This document shows positions 5,947 to 7,232 of a stretch of 7,232 bases of DNA, one piece after another. The position numbers and the translations under genes were made by a program. Each line of letters begins with the position of its first letter. The stretch's first letter is position 1. The notes below the pieces were generated by a model that did not search any database, was not told the origin of the DNA, and saw only the letters and a program-made list of their open reading frames with translations. The stretch comes from Candidatus Bathyarchaeota archaeon (GTDB lineage Archaea > Thermoproteota > Bathyarchaeia > TCS64): positions 1-7,232 of the forward strand of contig JAOZIG010000538.1 of assembly GCA_026014515.1 (NCBI GenBank), in the 5' to 3' direction.

Positions 5947-6765
5947 ATGACTAAAGGTACAGCCCAGATAGTCGAAACCATACAAGAAAGCGGTATTAGA
6001 AAAACCAGTCTAGAAACCTCAAAACTACTAGTACTGGGATTCCTCGCAGGAGCATATGTTGGCTTCGGAGCACAGATAGCCACAACAGTCTCAATTGACG
6101 CGGCACAATATCTCGGAGTAGGAACATCAAAGGTACTCGTGGGAACCGTGTTTTCCGTTGGACTAATGTTGGTGATACTTGGAGGAGCCGAGTTATTCAC
6201 AGGTAACTGTTTGATCAGTCTCTCGGTGTTGGGTGGAAAGGTGAAGTTAGCCATGCTTGCTCGTAACTGGAGTATTGTGTATCTGGGTAATTTTCTAGGT
6301 TCAGTGCTTCTTGCATACATGATATACCAAGCTGGACTCTATACAATGGCGTCAAACGCGTTGGGAGTAACAGCACTAACCATAGCAAACAGCAAAGTGA
6401 ACCTAAGCTTCACGCAAGCATTCTTCAGGGGCATCCTATGCAATTGGCTGGTATGTCTGGGGGTATGGCTCGCAACATCAGCAGAGGATACAACAGGCAA
6501 GATTCTCGCATGCATTTTCCCGATAATGGCGTTCGTTGGAAGCGGCTACGAGCACAGCGTAGCCAACATGTTCTTTGTGCCCATGGGGATTATGTTAAGA
6601 GAGGTGCCTTCAGTTGTTTCCCAGTCTGGGCTAGACATCACTGGCTTGAACTGGGCGGGTTTCGTCTTTAGAAACCTGATACCCGTCACCCTAGGAAACA
6701 TTGTTGGCGGCTGTTTCTTCGTAGCTACTCTTTACGCCTATGTCTCAAGTAAGAAAAGATACTAG
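5947..6765 (+). CDS. Formate/nitrite transporter (FNT) family anion channel
   Basis: The 272-residue membrane protein matches the usual FNT length of 260-285 and forms a pentameric, aquaporin-like channel in known members. Family signatures appear in order: GGAELFTGN (79-87, with the pore threonine Thr85), a conserved lysine at Lys150 before the FTQAF segment, CNWLVCLGVWLA (165-176), GYEHSVANMF (200-209, with the central pore His203) and TLGNIVGG near the C-terminus. Six hydrophobic spans are evident, and the C-terminus ends in basic residues (SSKKRY), expected on the cytoplasmic side. The family moves formate, nitrite, acetate, lactate or hydrosulfide. The motifs do not settle which. Archaeal members are often named FdhC for formate, whereas the divergent sulfhydrogenase makes hydrosulfide an attractive alternative. 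No formate dehydrogenase gene is in the window. The stop codon shares bases with the stop of the convergent epimerase gene. Confidence 0.94.
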   Translation: MTKGTAQIVETIQESGIRKTSLETSKLLVLGFLAGAYVGFGAQIATTVSIDAAQYLGVGTSKVLVGTVFSVGLMLVILGGAELFTGNCLISLSVLGGKVKLAMLARNWSIVYLGNFLGSVLLAYMIYQAGLYTMASNALGVTALTIANSKVNLSFTQAFFRGILCNWLVCLGVWLATSAEDTTGKILACIFPIMAFVGSGYEHSVANMFFVPMGIMLREVPSVVSQSGLDITGLNWAGFVFRNLIPVTLGNIVGGCFFVATLYAYVSSKKRY

Positions 6766-7232
6766 GCTGAATCGAGGACTGCTCTTGCTGTAAGCCTCAC
6801 CGCTTCAGCGCTACCATACATCGGAGACCAACCAGTAACTTTCAGCCTGTTCATATCAAGCTGCATAATCTTAACATCACCTTTCCAGCCTCGTCCACCA
6901 TCAACCCCACCAGTGAGCTTAATCTCAGCCGATTCTAGCCCCATCTCGTGTTTCACTGTCTCAGCTATAGCGAGTACGTTGGTTCTGTCCTCTGATCCAA
7001 TATTGTATATGGCAACAGTCGCATCAGCCCCTACACCATACATGAACCCACTCACACAATCATCAATATACAGATACGATTTAGACTGAGAACCATCCCC
7101 AAGCACCTCCAACACATCCGGGCTTGCCTTGAGCTTCTGCACAAAATCATAGATAACCCCATGATTACTCCGTGGACCCACCACATTCGCTAACCTGAAT
7201 ATCGCAGCTCTAAACCCATACATTGAAGCATA
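6762..7232 (-). CDS. NAD-dependent nucleotide-sugar epimerase/dehydratase, N-terminus cut off by window edge
   Basis: The frame is open from the right edge to a TAG at 6762-6764, giving the C-terminal 156 residues of an extended short-chain dehydrogenase/reductase. An internal ATG at 7223 is not the start, since family-like sequence (YAS) continues to the edge. The Rossmann-fold NAD site and the catalytic YxxxK should lie upstream, outside the window. Family motifs are RLANVVGPR (13-21 of the fragment), FVQKLK, GDGSQSKSYLYIDDC (45-59) for the substrate domain, YNIGS, and GGRGWKGDV followed by a LKVTGWSP-like segment. This is the pattern of UDP-glucose 4-epimerase-like and related archaeal enzymes for surface glycan or protein glycosylation sugars. 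The exact sugar substrate cannot be assigned from this half. It converges with the FNT gene, overlapping it by 3 bases. Confidence 0.93.
   Translation of the reverse strand, partial: YASMYGFRAAIFRLANVVGPRSNHGVIYDFVQKLKASPDVLEVLGDGSQSKSYLYIDDCVSGFMYGVGADATVAIYNIGSEDRTNVLAIAETVKHEMGLESAEIKLTGGVDGGRGWKGDVKIMQLDMNRLKVTGWSPMYGSAEAVRLTARAVLDSA

Noticed and set aside
5931..6320. Minus-strand open frame of 129 codons opposite the FNT gene
   Set aside because: The plus strand carries unmistakable FNT motifs and a ribosome site; the antisense frame is Pro/Thr/Ser-rich with no family features.
6762..7223. Complete small epimerase starting at the ATG at 7223
   Set aside because: The open frame and family-like sequence continue to the window edge, and the NAD-binding half is missing, so the gene is simply cut.

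Overview
The window is a compact, gene-dense piece of an archaeal chromosome with moderate GC. The archaeal reading rests on AT-rich TATA-like boxes a short distance upstream of starts, T-rich tracts instead of hairpin terminators, strong GGAGGTGA-type ribosome sites inside an operon, TTG starts, and a four-gene cytoplasmic [NiFe] hydrogenase in the gene order known from Thermococcales sulfhydrogenases. The lineage cannot be fixed from this sequence. The protein sequences look divergent from Thermococcales, so an uncultured archaeal group is plausible, but that is inference.

Layout. On the minus strand, bases 1-981 hold the N-terminal 327 residues of a major facilitator superfamily (MFS) transporter that runs off the left edge. 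Next is a complete TatD-family metal-dependent hydrolase (1045-1785). The core is a complete group 3b [NiFe] hydrogenase operon, read right to left as beta (hydB, 4746-5771), gamma (hydG, 3865-4749), delta (hydD, 3095-3865) and alpha (hydA, 1822-3102). Its genes overlap by 4, 1 and 8 bases. A 175-base divergent regulatory region (5772-5946) separates it from a plus-strand formate/nitrite transporter (FNT) family channel (5947-6765). That gene converges on, and shares its stop-codon bases with, an NAD-dependent sugar epimerase that is cut by the right edge (6762-7232).

How the genes work together. Alpha and delta form the hydrogenase core (NiFe site plus three Fe-S clusters). Gamma carries FAD, NAD(P) and a [2Fe-2S] cluster, and beta carries further [4Fe-4S] clusters. 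The family couples H2 to NAD(P)H and can also reduce elemental sulfur or polysulfide to H2S. The divergent FNT channel would move a small monovalent anion, either formate or, attractively in this setting, hydrosulfide. The MFS, TatD and epimerase genes have no obvious link to hydrogen metabolism.

The most notable details are an aspartate in place of the second proximal-cluster cysteine in delta, a three-cysteine insert in the NAD-binding half of gamma, and the divergent pairing of the hydrogenase with an FNT channel. No RNA gene, mobile element, CRISPR array or long repeat was seen, and no stretch over 300 bases lacks a gene.
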